A DNA stretch of 15,858 bases from the NCBI GenBank assembly GCA_020720345.1, contig DYOT01000013.1:1-15858 (forward strand), given 5' to 3'. Positions 13,957 to 15,858 of the stretch are shown here, piece by piece. Source of the stretch: Candidatus Caenarcanum sp. Lineage in GTDB: Bacteria; Cyanobacteriota; Vampirovibrionia; Gastranaerophilales; UBA9971. Numbering within the stretch: the first letter of the stretch is position 1; each line of letters begins with the position of its first letter. The notes below the pieces were generated by a model. That model searched no databases. It had not been told where the DNA came from and was given only the letters and a program-made list of their open reading frames with translations. Made by a program: the position numbers and the translations under genes.

Positions 13957-15699
13957 ATGATTAATCACCAGAATATAATTGAAAAAGTTCGCTTTTTTAT
14001 GAAAAATGAAAAAATTAATTTTCTTATAATTCCTTCCACCGACAAATTTTTAAATGAATATATAGATTTAAATGAAAATTCAAGATATATTTTAACCGGG
14101 TTTAGAGGCTCTACAGGAGATGCGCTGGTAACACCCGAAGATGTATTTTTATTTGTGGATGGGCGTTATCATCTTCAGGCGGAAGAAGAAACGGATAAAA
14201 CCCTTATTACTGTTGTAAAAGTAGGGATAGACAAATCTCCTCAATCCGCTCTTTATGACAAAATTGCTGAAATGTCTGATCATAATGCGAAAATCGGTAT
14301 TATTACTGAAAAAACCGGATGCGGCGCATTTAGAAAGCTTCTTGCTACTCTTTCTGGAAAAAATGCCGAATACAAGGAATTTGATTTTGATCCGGTAGAA
14401 AAAATTGCTGAAATAAAAAAACCTGAAAAATTATCTGAATTAAAATTTGTACCTGTTGGAATTTCAGGGCTTTCCCCTGAAGAAAAACTGGATTTAATAA
14501 TAAACGAAAAAAAAGAAAGAAATGCTGAAGTTCTTGTAATTACAAAGCTTGAAGAAATAGCCTGGCTTACAAATTTAAGAGGAGACGAAATTTCTTTTAG
14601 TTCAAGTTTTAAGGCAAAAGCCGTAATTAATTCTGAAAAATGCTTTTTGTTTACTGACTTGAGCAGAATTTCACCTGCAATTAAACGCAGCCTCGGGAAA
14701 AAATTTATTTTTGACGACGGAAATTTTAATTTAACTTTTTTGAAAGATATAGAAAAACATAAAGAACCTATAAATATCGGTTATGATTTAAACTCAATGA
14801 ATTTAAACGATTGCAGAAAGCTTGAAAGAACTAATCATAAGCTTATTGATGTTAAAGACAGCCCAATTGCCCTTATAAAAGCCGTAAAAAACTCTCAAGA
14901 GCTTGGACATATACAAGAATGTTTTTTAAAAACAGATATAGCTGTAAGCAGGCTTATAAGCTGGCTTAATCAGCGACTGGAAAACAACCGAAAAACATCC
15001 GAAAAAGAGCTTTCTGAAAAATTAAAAAACCTGTTTTTTGAGGAAGGGGCAACAGGTTTAAGTTTTGAAACAATTGCCGCAAGCGGAAGAAACACTGCTT
15101 TTATTCATTATACAAATGCAAATCCCGAAAAACTTATAAATCCCGACGAGCTCGTGCTTCTTGACTGCGGGGCATATTTTGAAGGCGGCTATGCTACTGA
15201 TATTACAAGGACATTCCTTGCGGGAGGAATTAAAGCCAAGGCTGATAATCGTCAAAAAGAAATTTATACAAAAGTTTTAAAAGCTTTTTTGAATGGAATA
15301 AATTATGAATTGAATGAAAACACAACGGGTTTTGATATAGATAAAAAAGTCAGGGGAATTATTAATCAGGACAAGCCTGAAGGATTTAATTTTTCTCATG
15401 GAACAGGTCATGGCATCGGCATTTCTGTTCATGAATCGCCTCCAAGGCTTGGTCCGTCAGAAGTTTCTGCAACAAAACTTCTTGCCGGCATGTGTTTTAC
15501 AATAGAACCCGGGCTTTACTGTGATGAATGGGGCGGGGTTCGAATTGAAAACTCCGTTACTATTATCAATTCAAATGGTAGACTCGAAATTAAATCCATG
15601 ACAAAAGCCCGTCTTGATGATAATTTAATTAATTATAACCTTTTGTCAGAGCAGGAAAAAATCTGGCTTGAAAACTATCAAAAGCAATCTATAAAATAA
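13957..15699 (+). CDS. Xaa-Pro aminopeptidase (aminopeptidase P), M24B, three-domain form
   Basis: It removes the N-terminal residue from peptides with proline second, using a dimetal centre. The 580-aa length matches the three-domain APP1-like type rather than the 440-aa E. coli PepP. Residues 1 to about 150 and about 160-310 are two creatinase-like N-terminal domains (YILTGFRGSTGDALV, FVDGRYHLQAEEE; later LEEIAWLTNLRGDEI). The C-terminal pita-bread catalytic domain holds all five metal ligands: Asp403 (LDCGA), Asp415 (TDITRT), His485 (HGTGHGIG), Glu517 (IEPG) and Glu531 (RIEN). HY in FIHYTNANP and the His of VHESPP are the usual substrate-binding histidines. There is no signal peptide, so it is cytoplasmic. 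ATG 13957 has AGGAGA 7 bases upstream, within a hairpin. The following methyltransferase gene starts one base after its stop, indicating an operon. Confidence 0.95.
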   Translation: MINHQNIIEKVRFFMKNEKINFLIIPSTDKFLNEYIDLNENSRYILTGFRGSTGDALVTPEDVFLFVDGRYHLQAEEETDKTLITVVKVGIDKSPQSALYDKIAEMSDHNAKIGIITEKTGCGAFRKLLATLSGKNAEYKEFDFDPVEKIAEIKKPEKLSELKFVPVGISGLSPEEKLDLIINEKKERNAEVLVITKLEEIAWLTNLRGDEISFSSSFKAKAVINSEKCFLFTDLSRISPAIKRSLGKKFIFDDGNFNLTFLKDIEKHKEPINIGYDLNSMNLNDCRKLERTNHKLIDVKDSPIALIKAVKNSQELGHIQECFLKTDIAVSRLISWLNQRLENNRKTSEKELSEKLKNLFFEEGATGLSFETIAASGRNTAFIHYTNANPEKLINPDELVLLDCGAYFEGGYATDITRTFLAGGIKAKADNRQKEIYTKVLKAFLNGINYELNENTTGFDIDKKVRGIINQDKPEGFNFSHGTGHGIGISVHESPPRLGPSEVSATKLLAGMCFTIEPGLYCDEWGGVRIENSVTIINSNGRLEIKSMTKARLDDNLINYNLLSEQEKIWLENYQKQSIK

Positions 15700-15700
15700 T

Positions 15701-15858
15701 ATGCAAGAAATTATAAGCCTTCAAAACACTATAATTAAAGAAACCGCAGCCCTTAATCAAAAAAAATACAGGGCTGAAACAGGTTTGTTTTTAATTGAAG
15801 GATTAAAAGGAGTTGAAGAGGCTTTACAATACAAGCTTGATATTAAATATATTTTTAT
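15701..15858 (+). CDS. SpoU/TrmH-family RNA 2'-O-methyltransferase, N-terminal part (cut by window end)
   Basis: The ATG at 15701 follows the aminopeptidase stop by one base. The 52 visible codons begin MQEIISLQNTIIKE and continue LNQKKYRAETGLFLIEGLKG followed by VEEAL. This is the typical SpoU substrate-binding N-terminal domain found in TrmH/RlmB-like enzymes that methylate 2'-OH of ribose in tRNA or rRNA using SAM. The catalytic knot domain lies outside the window, so the target RNA cannot be judged. No separate ribosome-binding site is obvious, which suggests coupling. Confidence 0.8.
   Translation, partial: MQEIISLQNTIIKETAALNQKKYRAETGLFLIEGLKGVEEALQYKLDIKYIF

Overview
This is an AT-rich bacterial chromosomal window, mostly housekeeping, with dense genes, short spacers and no rRNA, tRNA, CRISPR array, transposase or phage gene that I can see. 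My best guess at the source is a Gastranaerophilales/Vampirovibrionia (Melainabacteria, non-photosynthetic cyanobacterial) genome. The clues are the base composition, a short secretion-free protein whose N-terminus carries a 'QASFSG'-type motif that I associate with that group, and a long TPR protein. This is inference, held at about 0.5; protein searches with PolA, LysC and MetF would settle it.

Left part, plus strand (1-1963): the last codons of an upstream gene, then a formyltransferase of the Fmt fold and metF. Both of the latter use folate one-carbon units. Facing them on the minus strand (1944-2849) is an unusually AT-rich gene of a widespread family of unknown function. Divergent from it, polA (2961-5891) encodes a full three-domain DNA polymerase I and is translationally coupled (TAATG) to a HAD phosphatase (5891-6550). 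A hairpin with T-runs at 6550-6577 serves as terminator between this unit and the convergent operon on the right.

Middle, minus strand (6647-11248): an apparent six-gene operon, in transcription order lysC (aspartokinase), a secreted calcineurin-like phosphoesterase, two tiny membrane proteins (75 and 36 aa; the 36-aa one is easily missed), metW, and a NupC-type nucleoside transporter starting at TTG. lysC, metW and metF (the last on the other strand) all serve aspartate-to-methionine metabolism, so methionine supply is the main metabolic theme of the window.

Right part: a 340-bp intergenic region holds a symmetric nested palindromic repeat and divergent promoters. It is followed by a 137-aa helical protein (plus), a 609-aa protein made almost entirely of about 16 TPRs (minus), a three-domain Xaa-Pro aminopeptidase (plus), and the start of a SpoU/TrmH-family RNA methyltransferase cut by the window end.

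The structure least explained by genes is a set of GC-richer palindromes: one inside the polA reading frame (3911-3962), one in the lysC leader (11290-11431), and one that sequesters the aminopeptidase ribosome-binding site (13918-13950). The first and third share an 11-base core. I see no clear new multi-gene system. The most interesting items are these repeats, the micro-ORF pair, and residue changes in the phosphoesterase, the nucleoside transporter and the PolA proofreading site.
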